Shown: positions 8,697-17,184, counted from the stretch's first letter. The stretch: 25,621 bases of DNA from an uncultured Clostridia bacterium (GCA_948857205.1 CAQPRV010000119.1:1-25621); one strand, 5' to 3'. Program-made: numbers and translations. Notes: a model not told the origin generated them from the sequence alone.

Positions 8697-8748
8697 AGAT
8701 TTAATATATGACTTCTATAGACATAGTGTCAGAGAACGCAAGGAAGGA

Positions 8749-9318
8749 ATGGAATTATTTATGAAAAATATAATAATAATAGGTAGACCCAGGTCAGGAA
8801 AGTCCACTTTAGCAGATATCATAAGTGAGAAATATAATTACCAAATTATTAGAACAGATTGTGTTCGTGTAGCTTTTAAAGATGTATTTCCAGAATTAAA
8901 TATAGGGCCAGGTACTGCAATATATGATAAAAGATTTCAAGCTTTTATAAAGAAATCTTTCGAAAGTAATTTATTTCATTCCAGAAATAAATATGGATTT
9001 ATAATTGAAGGATGTGAAATGACAGTACAAACTTGTAAAGAGCTTTATGAAAATGATAATAATCTAATTTATGCTTTAGGAAGATGTGAAAATACAACTG
9101 ATGAGATGGTAGAAGCTATGATTAAATATGATACAGAATTCGATTGGTCATATAGTATGAAAAAACAGGAATTATATAATTATTGTGAGAAGCAAATAAA
9201 AAAAAGTAAATTATTAAAAGATGAATGCAATAATTTAAATATCAAATATTATGATACATCCTTTAATCGAGAGAGTGTATTTAATAATATTTTGATAGAT
9301 ATACAAAAAAATATGTAA
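8749..9318 (+). CDS. P-loop nucleotide-binding protein, adenylate-kinase/AAA_33-like
   Basis: A 189-residue soluble protein with a Walker A motif near the N-terminus: hydrophobic IIIIG then RPRSGKST (Gly12-Thr20). DCVRVAFKDVFPEL follows (residues ~38-51), as in small-molecule kinases in which the residues after the first strand form the substrate lid. FIIEGCEM (residues ~84-91) is a plausible Walker B-like strand. The fold suggests phosphotransfer to a small molecule; the substrate cannot be told. The start may instead be the ATG at 8761, four codons in. AAGG at 8740 fits 8749 and the purine run up to 8747 fits 8761. It sits 52 nt after the PLP enzyme and 21 nt before the flavoprotein start. 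Confidence 0.75.
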   Translation: MELFMKNIIIIGRPRSGKSTLADIISEKYNYQIIRTDCVRVAFKDVFPELNIGPGTAIYDKRFQAFIKKSFESNLFHSRNKYGFIIEGCEMTVQTCKELYENDNNLIYALGRCENTTDEMVEAMIKYDTEFDWSYSMKKQELYNYCEKQIKKSKLLKDECNNLNIKYYDTSFNRESVFNNILIDIQKNM

Positions 9319-9339
9319 AAACAGTTAGTGAGGAATTTA

Positions 9340-10590
9340 ATGAAAGTTATAGTAATAGGTGGTGGACCTGCTGGAATGATGGCAGCAATTACCTCTGCAG
9401 AAAATGGAAATGAAGTTACACTTTTAGAGAAGATGCAAACTCTAGGAAGAAAATTATTAATAACAGGAAAGGGAAGATGTAATATTACATCTTCTTTAGA
9501 TATGCAAGATTTTATAAAAAATACACCAGGTAATGGAAAATTTTTATATAGTTGTTATCAAAATTATACAAATAAAGATATAATTGAATTTTTGAAAAAG
9601 CAAGGGCTAGAAGTGAAAGAAGAAAGAGGAAATAGAATTTTTCCTGTAACAGATAAATCTCAAGATGTCTTAAAAAGTTTTACAAAAAGACTAAAAGAAC
9701 TTAATATAGAAATAAGATATAATTCAAAAGTAGAAAAAATTTTAGTAGATAAGGATAATAGAGCTATAGGTGTAAAAGTAAATAATATTAATTTAAAAGC
9801 AGATAAGGTTATTCTTGCAACAGGAGGAAAGAGTTATCCGTTAACAGGTTCAACAGGTGATGGATATATGCTTGCAAAGGAAATTGGGCATACAATAGTT
9901 AAAATAAAACCATCTCTTGTTCCTTTAGAAACCTATAATACAGAAATGCATAAAGAGTTACAAGGACTAAGTTTAAGAAATGTTCAAATTAAAATAATTG
10001 ACCTTGAAAATAAAAAAAGTATTTATGAAGATTTTGGAGAAATGCTATTTACGCATTTTGGAGTATCTGGACCAACTATACTAAGTTCTTCAGCTCATTT
10101 AGTTAGATATAAAAACATAGAAGAAAAGCTAAAAGCCAAGAATATAAAATTAATTATCGATTTAAAACCAGCACTTACAGAAGAAAAGTTAGAACAAAGA
10201 ATATTGAGAGATTTTGAAGAACTAAAAAATAAAAAATTTAAAAATAGCCTAGATAAATTGTTACCTCAAAAATTAATTCCACAAATAATTAATATAAGTA
10301 ATATAAAGGCTGATAAAAAGGTTAATGAAATTACAAAAGCAGAAAGAAATAGAATTACTTTTTTATTAAAGAATTTTGAAATTAATATTAAAGATTTTAG
10401 ACCAATTGAAGAAGCTATTATTACTAGTGGAGGAGTTTCTGTTAAAGAAATAAATCCTAAAACTATGGAATCTAAAATTGTTAATGGTTTATATTTTGCT
10501 GGTGAGATTATAGATGTTGATAGTTATACAGGTGGTTTTAATTTACAGATTGCTTATTCTACAGGTTATATAGCTGGTTTATTGAAATAA
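9340..10590 (+). CDS. NAD(P)/FAD-dependent oxidoreductase, BaiN/YhiN (HI0933) family
   Basis: A 416-residue flavoprotein. The N-terminal Rossmann motif VIGGGPAGMMAA and Glu of LLEKM bind the FAD ADP moiety. Further family marks are GRKLLITGKGRCNIT, GNGKFLY, a second nucleotide-contact strand VILATGGKSYPLTGSTGDGY, LFTHFGVSGPTIL, and the C-terminal GEIIDVDSYTGGFNLQIAYSTG that closes over the flavin. Related proteins include E. coli YhiN and clostridial BaiN, which was proposed to act in bile-acid dehydroxylation. Most members have no proven substrate, so no bile-acid role should be assumed. The start is set at the ATG 9340, preceded by GTGAGGA; an in-frame GTG at 9328 lies within that ribosome site. 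Confidence 0.9.
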   Translation: MKVIVIGGGPAGMMAAITSAENGNEVTLLEKMQTLGRKLLITGKGRCNITSSLDMQDFIKNTPGNGKFLYSCYQNYTNKDIIEFLKKQGLEVKEERGNRIFPVTDKSQDVLKSFTKRLKELNIEIRYNSKVEKILVDKDNRAIGVKVNNINLKADKVILATGGKSYPLTGSTGDGYMLAKEIGHTIVKIKPSLVPLETYNTEMHKELQGLSLRNVQIKIIDLENKKSIYEDFGEMLFTHFGVSGPTILSSSAHLVRYKNIEEKLKAKNIKLIIDLKPALTEEKLEQRILRDFEELKNKKFKNSLDKLLPQKLIPQIINISNIKADKKVNEITKAERNRITFLLKNFEINIKDFRPIEEAIITSGGVSVKEINPKTMESKIVNGLYFAGEIIDVDSYTGGFNLQIAYSTGYIAGLLK

Positions 10591-10818
10591 TATTTACTTT
10601 AAATTATAAAAATATATAAAATTTTTAAGTAAGTTTAAATCCAGTTAAGCTTATATATAATTTAATACACTATGATACAGTTAAGTTTTTATAATGTAGA
10701 AATTAAATACATGCTTTAATACTTATTGTTTAGATTTTTATGATTAAAATTATACTAGATATGAACATAACAATTAATAAAATTTATATAATTAAAATTC
10801 GAAAGAAGTGATAGAGAA

Positions 10819-11451
10819 GTGAAAGAATTTAATACAATTGAAGGAGATATTACAGAAGAAATTGTAGAAAAAAAATCTAAATTTATTGCTAATTTGTTAT
10901 ATGTCAGGACAGTAGAAGATGCAGAAAATAAAATTAAAACTATAAAAAAGAAGTATTTTAATGCGAGACATAATTGCATAGCTTATAGAATTGTAGAAAA
11001 TGAAAATATTATAGAAAAATGTAGTGATGATGGTGAACCTTCTGGAACAGCAGGAGCACCAATGTTAAACCTTTTGCAAAAGAATAATTTAGCTAATGTA
11101 TTAGTAATAGTTACAAGGTATTTTGGAGGTATATTGCTAGGGACAGGAGGGTTAGTTAGAGCATATTCTGAAAGTTTACAAAAAGCAATTGAAAATTCCC
11201 AAAAAGTTACAATGACATGGGGAGAAGAATTAGAAGTAATATTAGATTATAGTAATTTTGAAAATTTTAAATATTATTGTAAAAATAATAGAATTTATAT
11301 AAAAAATGCAGAATTTGGAGAAAATATTGTTTGCCTAATACAAATGGAAGCAAAAATTAAACAAAAATTAATGAAGGATTTTGATACAAAAAAAGTCATT
11401 TTAATAGATATTAGACCTTTATTAAGAAAATATATCAAGAAATGTATATAA
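10819..11451 (+). CDS. YigZ / IMPACT family protein (UPF0029)
   Basis: A 210-residue soluble protein with the complete IMPACT N-terminal signature: EKKSKFIA near residue 18, ARHNCIAYRI, CSDDGEPSGTAGAPML and VTRYFGGILLGTGGLVRAYS. The C-terminal ~75 residues form the smaller second domain typical of YigZ. Family members are linked to translation or stress control by homology to eukaryotic IMPACT, but the bacterial role is not settled. The start codon is GTG at 10819 with only a weak purine-rich site upstream (GAAAGAAG). The preceding gap (10591-10818) is AT-rich, and I see no certain promoter in it. Confidence 0.88.
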   Translation: MKEFNTIEGDITEEIVEKKSKFIANLLYVRTVEDAENKIKTIKKKYFNARHNCIAYRIVENENIIEKCSDDGEPSGTAGAPMLNLLQKNNLANVLVIVTRYFGGILLGTGGLVRAYSESLQKAIENSQKVTMTWGEELEVILDYSNFENFKYYCKNNRIYIKNAEFGENIVCLIQMEAKIKQKLMKDFDTKKVILIDIRPLLRKYIKKCI

Positions 11452-11496
11452 AAAATGCCCTTTTATATAATTATGGAAAAAATTTCCAAAAAAACA

Positions 11497-11525
11497 TTGC
11501 AAAACCTCGAATAAAATATTATAAT
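11497..11525 (+). promoter_or_regulatory. Sigma-A-type promoter of spo0A
   Basis: TTGCAA (11497-11502), a 17-nt spacer and a consensus TATAAT (11520-11525) precede the spo0A start by 43 nt. The spacer contains CCTCGAA, which matches only five of seven positions of a 0A box (TGNCGAA, N included), so autoregulation is not shown. Confidence 0.65.
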
Positions 11526-11568
11526 ATCAATTGTAAAATATTTACAGTAGAAATTTAGGAGGGAAACA

Positions 11569-12393
11569 ATGAAAGAAAAAATTTCTGTTTTAATAGCAGA
11601 TGATAATCAAGATTTTAGTCATACTTTAGCATCATATATAAATTCACAAAATGATATGGAAGTTATAGGTATGGCAAAGGATGGGCGTGAAGCAATTGAT
11701 ATAATTGCAAATACAACACCAGATGTTGTTTTATTAGATGTGATTATGCCACATTTAGATGGGTTAGGAGTATTAGAAAATATAAATATTATTAAAAGTA
11801 ATAAAAAACCAATTTGCATAATGCTTTCAGCAGTAGGTCAAGATAAAATAACACAAAGAGCAATTACTTTAGGGGCAGAATATTATGTTGTAAAACCATT
11901 TGATATTGAGTTATTAATAAAAAGAATGAGAGACATTAAATTTTTTAAACCAACACAACAGGGGAATTCGAATAATTTTATTGGAAGAGAGTCAAAACAA
12001 CAGTATATAGAATTAAGTGAAGATGATAGCAAAAAAGAGGAGAATTTAGAGGCTTTAGTTACTAATGTTATACATGAAGTTGGTGTACCAGCACATATTA
12101 AAGGATATCAATATTTAAGAGAAGCTATAATGATGGTTGTAAATGATATAGATGTAATAAATCAGATTACTAAAAGCTTATATCCTAAAATTGCGTATAA
12201 ATTCAATACAACTCCTTCAAGAGTTGAACGAGCTATACGTCATGCAATTGAAGTTGCTTGGGGTAGAGGACAACAAGAAGTAGTAGAAAATATTTTTGGT
12301 TATACTATTTCGGCAGCTAAAGGGAAACCAACGAATTCAGAATTTATTGCAATGATAGCAGATAAGCTAAGACTAGAATTAAAGAGTGCATAA
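11569..12393 (+). CDS. spo0A: Stage 0 sporulation protein A, master regulator of sporulation
   Basis: A 274-residue response regulator. The receiver domain (1-120) has the acidic pair Asp11/Asp12, phospho-acceptor Asp57 in VLLDVIMPHLDG, switch Ser87 and Lys109 in VVKPFD. A linker of about 40 residues leads to the Spo0A C-terminal DNA-binding domain: EVGVPAHIKGYQYLREAI, then the recognition-helix region TTPSRVERAIRHAIEVAWGRG, then NSEFIAMIADKLRLE. Phosphorylated Spo0A binds 0A boxes and starts sporulation, so its presence marks a spore former or a lineage derived from one. AGGAGG at 11557 gives a strong ribosome site. spo0A often follows spoIVB in Bacillus and Clostridium; here a YigZ gene is upstream. 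Confidence 0.97.
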   Translation: MKEKISVLIADDNQDFSHTLASYINSQNDMEVIGMAKDGREAIDIIANTTPDVVLLDVIMPHLDGLGVLENINIIKSNKKPICIMLSAVGQDKITQRAITLGAEYYVVKPFDIELLIKRMRDIKFFKPTQQGNSNNFIGRESKQQYIELSEDDSKKEENLEALVTNVIHEVGVPAHIKGYQYLREAIMMVVNDIDVINQITKSLYPKIAYKFNTTPSRVERAIRHAIEVAWGRGQQEVVENIFGYTISAAKGKPTNSEFIAMIADKLRLELKSA

Positions 12394-12401
12394 AAAATCA
12401 C

Positions 12402-12510
12402 TATAAAAGCTACAATCGCTAGCTCTTTGAGATTTTCTCCTTACAGTCGAAAACTCAAATCGGGCGAGAACAAATTAAAGAAAATCCTTGATTTTCTTAT
12501 TGTTCTATAA
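12402..12510 (+). repeat. Interspersed repeat family A, copy 2
   Basis: This begins 8 nt after the spo0A stop and matches 6946-7056. It shares TATAAAAGCTACAATCGCTAGC, AAACTCAAATCGGGC and the right-hand AAGAAAATCCTTGATTTTCTT hairpin. The hairpin and following T-rich bases could also end the spo0A transcript. The differences include substitutions that would change the incidental open frame, so I read it as a structured non-coding repeat. Confidence 0.75.
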
Positions 12511-12584
12511 TAAGAAAGTTATGCTGACATTCCATTATATAAAATACCTTGTACACAAATTCATTCCAAAAATAAACATAATAG

Positions 12585-12623
12585 GGTGGGAGAAAGTTGA
12601 TATTTTAACTTTCTTCCACCTTT
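12585..12623. terminator. Bidirectional terminator between convergent spo0A and the - strand operon
   Basis: GGTGGGAGAAAGTT (12585-12598) pairs with AACTTTCTTCCACC (12607-12620) over 14 positions with one G-U pair and an 8-nt loop. It lies between two genes that point toward each other. T-rich sequence is modest on the + side. Confidence 0.65.
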
Positions 12624-12657
12624 AAAGATTATTATAAACAGTTTTTAATTTATATAT

Positions 12658-13497
12658 TTACATTTCTTTAAAAAATCTATATTCTTTACCAGAAGTGGTT
12701 TTTCCTTTATAAACATATCCATTATAAATACCACCATTATTATCTTCTAAATTAACATCAAGTGACATATCATATACAAATTTCTGATTCAAATTATTTA
12801 CAATATGTATCTTAAAGCTAACAGTATAGTTGATATCTTTTAAATCAACGTTTGCTTCTTTTAGAACCTTACCATTAAAAGAAATTGATTTTGAGTTTTC
12901 TGAAATAGAGTAATTTGTTAATAAGTCTTTATTTAAATATCCTAAAGTTATTGGATTAGAGCAATCTGTATAAAATGTTGGTTTAGAATAATCATGATTT
13001 TCATTTTCAGAATTAGTTTTTATAATATTAAAATCAATTCTATTATTTTTAGGTGTTTCAACTTCTTTGAATTTCCCAAAGTTTAAAGGATTTTTATAGT
13101 TTAGTATTTTAGTACCTCTATCTGAATTAGATTTCATAACTATATTATCTATATATAATTCTTTCACTGTATTTTCACTTGTTAAGTCTGTTATATAACT
13201 AGTATTATCAATATATATTGATATATCAGAATATTGTGAAAGACTAACATTACTTAAAGATTGATTTTTAGAATTATCTTTTGCAGTTGCATTACTATAT
13301 AATAATATTTTTTGTATATTAAATACAGAATTTTCATTTTCATCTGATATTTCTATCATTTCCTTTGCAAATTGATTTTTTGCAAAGGATTTAAATAGAA
13401 CATAGTTATAATATAGTAAAAAAATTACAAATAGCAAGATTATAAGTACTACAAATGCTAGTTTTACGTTTTTTATTTTAAAATTAAAGTTTTCCAT
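12658..13497 (-). CDS. Single-pass membrane protein of unknown function
   Basis: A 279-residue protein I do not recognise. Residues 1-12 are short, basic and cytoplasmic. Residues 13-34 form one strong membrane helix (LAFVVLIILLFVIFLLYYNYVL). The remaining ~240 residues are polar, rich in Asn, Ser and Asp, and predicted outside the membrane, with alternating hydrophobic strands that suggest a beta-rich domain (for example TVSFKIHIVNNL.. near 226 and GYVYKGKTTSGKEYRFF at the end). A ribosome site GAAAGGA lies about 8 nt before the start. It is 59 nt downstream of the glucosaminidase gene on the same strand with no terminator between, so the two are probably co-transcribed. That hints at a cell-envelope role. 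Confidence 0.75.
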   Translation of the reverse strand: MENFNFKIKNVKLAFVVLIILLFVIFLLYYNYVLFKSFAKNQFAKEMIEISDENENSVFNIQKILLYSNATAKDNSKNQSLSNVSLSQYSDISIYIDNTSYITDLTSENTVKELYIDNIVMKSNSDRGTKILNYKNPLNFGKFKEVETPKNNRIDFNIIKTNSENENHDYSKPTFYTDCSNPITLGYLNKDLLTNYSISENSKSISFNGKVLKEANVDLKDINYTVSFKIHIVNNLNQKFVYDMSLDVNLEDNNGGIYNGYVYKGKTTSGKEYRFFKEM

Positions 13498-13556
13498 TTT
13501 GATATTTTCCTTTCTTAAGGCACAAATTATATCAAGCTTAATCCTTTGTGTATATA

Positions 13557-14918
13557 TTATAGTTTTTTATATAATAATTCCATGTAAGAGTAAACTTTTG
13601 TATGCCAATTTTCGTCACTAGCATATCTTGTATTTACACCTGAAAGTGTAGGTCCATTATAATACCAACCTGTAGCTATTTCTCCATCATAAATTTTTAC
13701 TCCAGATGGATTTAAGTAGTATTTTACTAGTGATTTTGCGACAGTTTCTATTCCCTCAGAATAACTTTCAAACTCAAAAGATGACTCATAAGGTGTTGCA
13801 TCATAAGATCCATAACCAAATAGGTTTTTCTTTTCTAAAGCAATTTGAGATGTTCCCCAATTGCTTTCATGAATAGCCATTGCTGCCAAGAATATACCAT
13901 TTATTTTGTATTTTTTCTCCATATTATAAAATACAGAATAATGTTCTTCGAATATATTATTTTTGTCTTGTGCTAATCCAGTAAAGATTTTTTTGTAGTC
14001 ACTTAAGTTTAATCCACTAGGTTTGTTTAATTCCATTTCTATGTTTAATTTTAAAAGTATTTTTTGAATTCTATTTTTTTCTTTTATGTTTGGTGTAATT
14101 ACAGGTGATGTTAATTCAGAAGTTTTTACATATCCTTCAATTGTTTCAAAAGAAACTTTGCACCATTCTTCACTAGGTAGTTCTAATAGTTTTACATCTA
14201 AACTTTGTTTAATTTCTGCTACTTCCTTAGCTTCATCTTCTGTAGTTTCTTTTAGTTTAGTGTCTTTTAATAAGTATAAGGTGTCTCCAATATGTATTTT
14301 GTGTTTTGCTAGGAATTCAGAGGTTCCTCTGTCTATTATTTTTGGAATTGGCTCTTTTATACATTCTTTATTTAATATTATTTCTTCTACTAAATTTCCA
14401 TTTTCATAGGTTCTTACTGCTATTACACTATCTGTACCTAAAACTCCTTCTTGTATTACTATTTCTTCTCCTTTTGGTAGTGTTGCATTACTTTGGTAAT
14501 TTGTTTCGAATTCTACTTCTCTTTCATCTGTTATTTGTTCTTTTACTTTGTCTATATCTGAGTTCCCAGATATTATGTTTTGCATGTTTAGCCTATGTCT
14601 ATTTATTTCGTATTCAGACATGTTTTCTGGTTCTTCTACTTTTGCATAACTTTCTTTAAAAGATAGGTTTTTGGGAAATAAGATAGCCATTGCAACAATT
14701 AGTATTGTACATCCTGTTATTATGTGTGATAGTTTTAAGTCTGATGTTTGATATATTTCATTATTATTTTGTTTTTTATATTTTGTATATTTGTTTTTTG
14801 GCTTTTGATATCTTCTTCCATTAGCATTTATTGCATGGTTTTGAATTTCTTGTAATTCCTTAAAAACTTCTGATAAATTTCTGTTATCGTTATTTAAAGA
14901 ATTTTTATTGTTTAACAT
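13557..14918 (-). CDS. Membrane-anchored G5-SH3-glucosaminidase (GH73-like cell-wall hydrolase)
   Basis: A 453-residue peptidoglycan hydrolase anchored by its N-terminus. A basic, Asn-rich cytoplasmic segment (1-61) precedes a membrane helix at 62-83. A G5-like domain lies at 132-199 (EVEFETNYQSNATLPKG.., VRTYENGNLVEE, ending DRGTSEF). An SH3-like domain lies at about 206-270 (HIGDTLYLL, EEWCKVSFETIEGYVKTSEL). The glucosaminidase domain (about 320-453) has AMAIHESNWGTS with catalytic Glu351, KKNLFGYGSYD and SEGIETVAKSLVKYYL. It should cleave GlcNAc-MurNAc glycan bonds; G5 and SH3 domains help bind the wall. A GAAAGGA ribosome site precedes the start. The unusual point is the long cytoplasmic tail. 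Confidence 0.88.
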   Translation of the reverse strand: MLNNKNSLNNDNRNLSEVFKELQEIQNHAINANGRRYQKPKNKYTKYKKQNNNEIYQTSDLKLSHIITGCTILIVAMAILFPKNLSFKESYAKVEEPENMSEYEINRHRLNMQNIISGNSDIDKVKEQITDEREVEFETNYQSNATLPKGEEIVIQEGVLGTDSVIAVRTYENGNLVEEIILNKECIKEPIPKIIDRGTSEFLAKHKIHIGDTLYLLKDTKLKETTEDEAKEVAEIKQSLDVKLLELPSEEWCKVSFETIEGYVKTSELTSPVITPNIKEKNRIQKILLKLNIEMELNKPSGLNLSDYKKIFTGLAQDKNNIFEEHYSVFYNMEKKYKINGIFLAAMAIHESNWGTSQIALEKKNLFGYGSYDATPYESSFEFESYSEGIETVAKSLVKYYLNPSGVKIYDGEIATGWYYNGPTLSGVNTRYASDENWHTKVYSYMELLYKKL

Positions 14919-14956
14919 TCGTTTATATCCTTTCTTTTGAATATTATTACATGTTA

Positions 14957-14985
14957 ATTATACAATAACAACGTTTTTATGTCTA
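14957..14985 (-). promoter_or_regulatory. Sigma-A-type promoter of the glucosaminidase operon
   Basis: Read on the - strand: TAGACA (14985-14980), a 17-nt spacer and a consensus TATAAT (14962-14957), 38 nt upstream of the start codon at 14918. Confidence 0.65.
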
Positions 14986-15050
14986 TAATTTTTTTCAAAA
15001 AATCGCAATATAGCAGAAATTTCTAGTTATTCATCTCAATATACTTGTAT

Positions 15051-15300
15051 GGCAATCGCTTAAAATTTTAATTATTTTTTTGTTCATATTAATTTAATTA
15101 AAAATAGCGCGAGAAGGATTATAATTATTTATTTTTGAGTGATTCCGGGGTAACCGTTCCAAAATTCTTAGAAAAGTTAGAAAACTTTTCTATAGAATTT
15201 TGAGAATGGGGCAACGAAAACAATAAATAATTATAATCCTTTGGGAGCGAGGAGATTTTATATATGAACAAAAAAATAATTAAAATTTTAAGCGATTGCC
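15051..15300. repeat. Palindromic MITE-like repeat family B, copy 1 (250 bp, full length)
   Basis: The first and last 39 bp are perfect inverted repeats (beginning GGCAATCGCTTAAAATTTTA). A second inverted pair, AAGGATTATAATTATTTA, lies at 15114-15131 and 15224-15241. The centre forms a further hairpin (AAAATTCTTAGAAAAGTT with AACTTTTCTATAGAATTTT). The whole unit can fold into one long nested hairpin. It holds no convincing gene. Copy 2 is at 20214-20414. I see no clear target-site duplication in either flank. It separates divergent genes and ends 9 nt before the rnc -35 box. Confidence 0.9.
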
Positions 15301-15309
15301 TTAATTTAC

Positions 15310-15337
15310 TTGCAAAATCTGTAAAATGATATATAAT
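15310..15337 (+). promoter_or_regulatory. Sigma-A-type promoter of rnc
   Basis: TTGCAA (15310-15315), a 16-nt spacer and a consensus TATAAT (15332-15337), 46 nt upstream of the rnc start. The palindromic repeat ends at 15300, directly upstream. Confidence 0.7.
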
Positions 15338-15383
15338 ATAACAAAAAAAAGAGGTATTTGTGCTTTGAGGAAGGAGATTAAAA

Positions 15384-16058
15384 ATGGAATTAAAACAACT
15401 AGAGCAAAATATAGGATATACCTTCAAAAATAAAGAATTACTAGAAAATGCACTAACACACACATCCTATGCATATGAACATAACAAAGAAAGTAATGAA
15501 AAATTAGAATTTTTAGGTGATAGCATATTAGAATTCATATCAAGTAAATATTTATATTCAAAATATATAAATTTAAAAGAAGGAGAAATGACCAAAGTTA
15601 GAGCAACAGTAGTATGTGAAGAAAGCCTACATAAAATAGCCAAAATGCATAATTTTGGTGATTTCTTATATCTTGGAAAATCAGAAAAAAAGACTGGAGG
15701 AAACAGTAGACCAGCAATATTAGCAGACAGTGTAGAAGCAATAATAGCAGCAATATATTTAGATGGAGGAATAGAAGAAGCAGAAAAATTCATAGTTGAA
15801 AATCTAGAAAACGAAATAAAGCAAGCAACAAAAAATGTAGGAAATAAAGACTACAAGACGGTATTACAAGAAAAATTACAAGAAAATGGAGAAGTAAAAA
15901 TAGAATATGACATAATAAGTGAAACAGGACCAGATCACAATAAACATTTTGAAGCACAAGTAAAATGTAACAATAAAATATTAGCAAAAGGGGAAGGAAA
16001 AAGTAAAAAAGATGCACAAATGCATGCAGCAAAAAATGCACTAGAGAAACTAAGATAG
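15384..16058 (+). CDS. rnc: Ribonuclease III
   Basis: A 224-residue double-strand RNA endonuclease acting in rRNA and mRNA processing. The N-terminal catalytic domain has HTSYAYEH and the signature NEKLEFLGDSILE. Glu39, Glu42 and Asp46, with Asp115 and Glu118 in ADSVEAI, form the metal-binding active site. The C-terminal dsRNA-binding domain (about 156-224) runs from DYKTVLQEKLQ through GEGKSKKDAQMHAAKNALEKL. Length is normal. AAGGAG at 15370 gives a strong ribosome site. The radical SAM gene starts 12 nt after the stop, so the two form an operon. Confidence 0.97.
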   Translation: MELKQLEQNIGYTFKNKELLENALTHTSYAYEHNKESNEKLEFLGDSILEFISSKYLYSKYINLKEGEMTKVRATVVCEESLHKIAKMHNFGDFLYLGKSEKKTGGNSRPAILADSVEAIIAAIYLDGGIEEAEKFIVENLENEIKQATKNVGNKDYKTVLQEKLQENGEVKIEYDIISETGPDHNKHFEAQVKCNNKILAKGEGKSKKDAQMHAAKNALEKLR

Positions 16059-16070
16059 GGGGAAAACAAA

Positions 16071-17144
16071 ATGAAAAAGCAATATATTATACCAATATTT
16101 GTACCACATTTAGGATGTCCAAATGATTGCATATTTTGTAATCAAAAATCGATTAGTGGTCAAAAAAAGAATATGACAAAAGAAGAAGCAAATGAAATAA
16201 TAGAAAAATATTTAAAAAGTATTGAAAAAGAAGATGCAGAAGTAGAAATTGCTTTTTTTGGAGGAAGTTTTACAGCAATTGAAGAAAAAGAACAAGAAGA
16301 GCTATTACAAGTTGCATATAAATACATAAAAGAAGGAAAAGTTTCAAGTATACGAATATCAACAAGACCAGATTGTATAGACAAAAAAACTCTAAAAAGA
16401 TTGAAAAAATACAAAGTAAAAACAATAGAATTAGGAGTACAATCTGCTAATAACTATATATTGCAAAGATCAAATAGAGGACATAGTTTTGAGGACGTAA
16501 AAAAGGCATCAAAATTAATTAGATGGTATGGCTTTGAATTAGGACATCAAATGATGGTAGGGCTTCCTGAAAGCACAAGAATAGACGAAATAAACACAGC
16601 TAAAGCCCTAATAAAATTAAAACCAAAAATTGTAAGAATTTATCCTGTTTTAGTTGTAAAAGCTACAAAACTTGAGAAAGAATATAAAGAAGGAAGTTAT
16701 GAGCCATTACCTTTAATACAAGCAATCGAAATATGTAAAGAACTAGTAAATATGTTCAACAAAAAGAAAATTAGTATTATTAGAATAGGGTTACAAACAA
16801 CAGATGAAATAGCAAATCCAGATAAAGAAAAAAGCGAAGTAATTGCTGGACCATATCATCCAGCTTTTAGGCAATTAGTGGAATCTGGATTATGGTATGA
16901 TGCTATTGTTTATAAAATAAAGCAATTAAATGTAAAAGTTAAAGAAGTTGAAGTAAGAATAAATCCTATAGATGTTAATAATGTAATAGGTCATAAAAAA
17001 GAAAATATTATAAAATTAAAAGAGACATATGATGTTGATTTAGTTTTAAAACAAGATGAAAGTATAAAACAGGGTAAGTCGAAAATAGAAGTATTAAAAA
17101 CTTATGATGATTTTATTGAAGAAAATAGAAATATTAATGTATAA
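16071..17144 (+). CDS. Elp3-like radical SAM protein
   Basis: A 357-residue radical SAM enzyme. Residues 11-24 (VPHLGCPNDCIFCN) carry the CxxxCxxC cluster ligands Cys16, Cys20 and Cys23. FFGGSFTAI is the GGE-like SAM contact, followed by STRPDCID, ELGVQSANNYILQRSNRGH and HQMMVGLPEST, all typical of the Elp3/HemN-like family. No acetyltransferase domain follows; the C-terminal ~80 residues form a small separate region. In many Clostridia a gene of this family lies directly after rnc and before smc, with no assigned role; tRNA modification is a guess. A GGGGG purine run just before the ATG provides the ribosome site. Confidence 0.9.
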   Translation: MKKQYIIPIFVPHLGCPNDCIFCNQKSISGQKKNMTKEEANEIIEKYLKSIEKEDAEVEIAFFGGSFTAIEEKEQEELLQVAYKYIKEGKVSSIRISTRPDCIDKKTLKRLKKYKVKTIELGVQSANNYILQRSNRGHSFEDVKKASKLIRWYGFELGHQMMVGLPESTRIDEINTAKALIKLKPKIVRIYPVLVVKATKLEKEYKEGSYEPLPLIQAIEICKELVNMFNKKKISIIRIGLQTTDEIANPDKEKSEVIAGPYHPAFRQLVESGLWYDAIVYKIKQLNVKVKEVEVRINPIDVNNVIGHKKENIIKLKETYDVDLVLKQDESIKQGKSKIEVLKTYDDFIEENRNINV

Positions 17145-17184
17145 ATATTATTAATATACAAATACTTGTAATAAAGGTGATTTT

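Noticed and set aside
11503..11519. 0A box for spo0A autoregulation
   Set aside because: CCTCGAA in the promoter spacer lacks the leading TG of TGNCGAA, so it is not strong enough to call.
15125..15463. 112-codon - strand frame across family B copy 1 and the start of rnc
   Set aside because: It lies in the palindromic repeat and antisense to rnc, with no ribosome site. It is explained by the repeat and the real gene.
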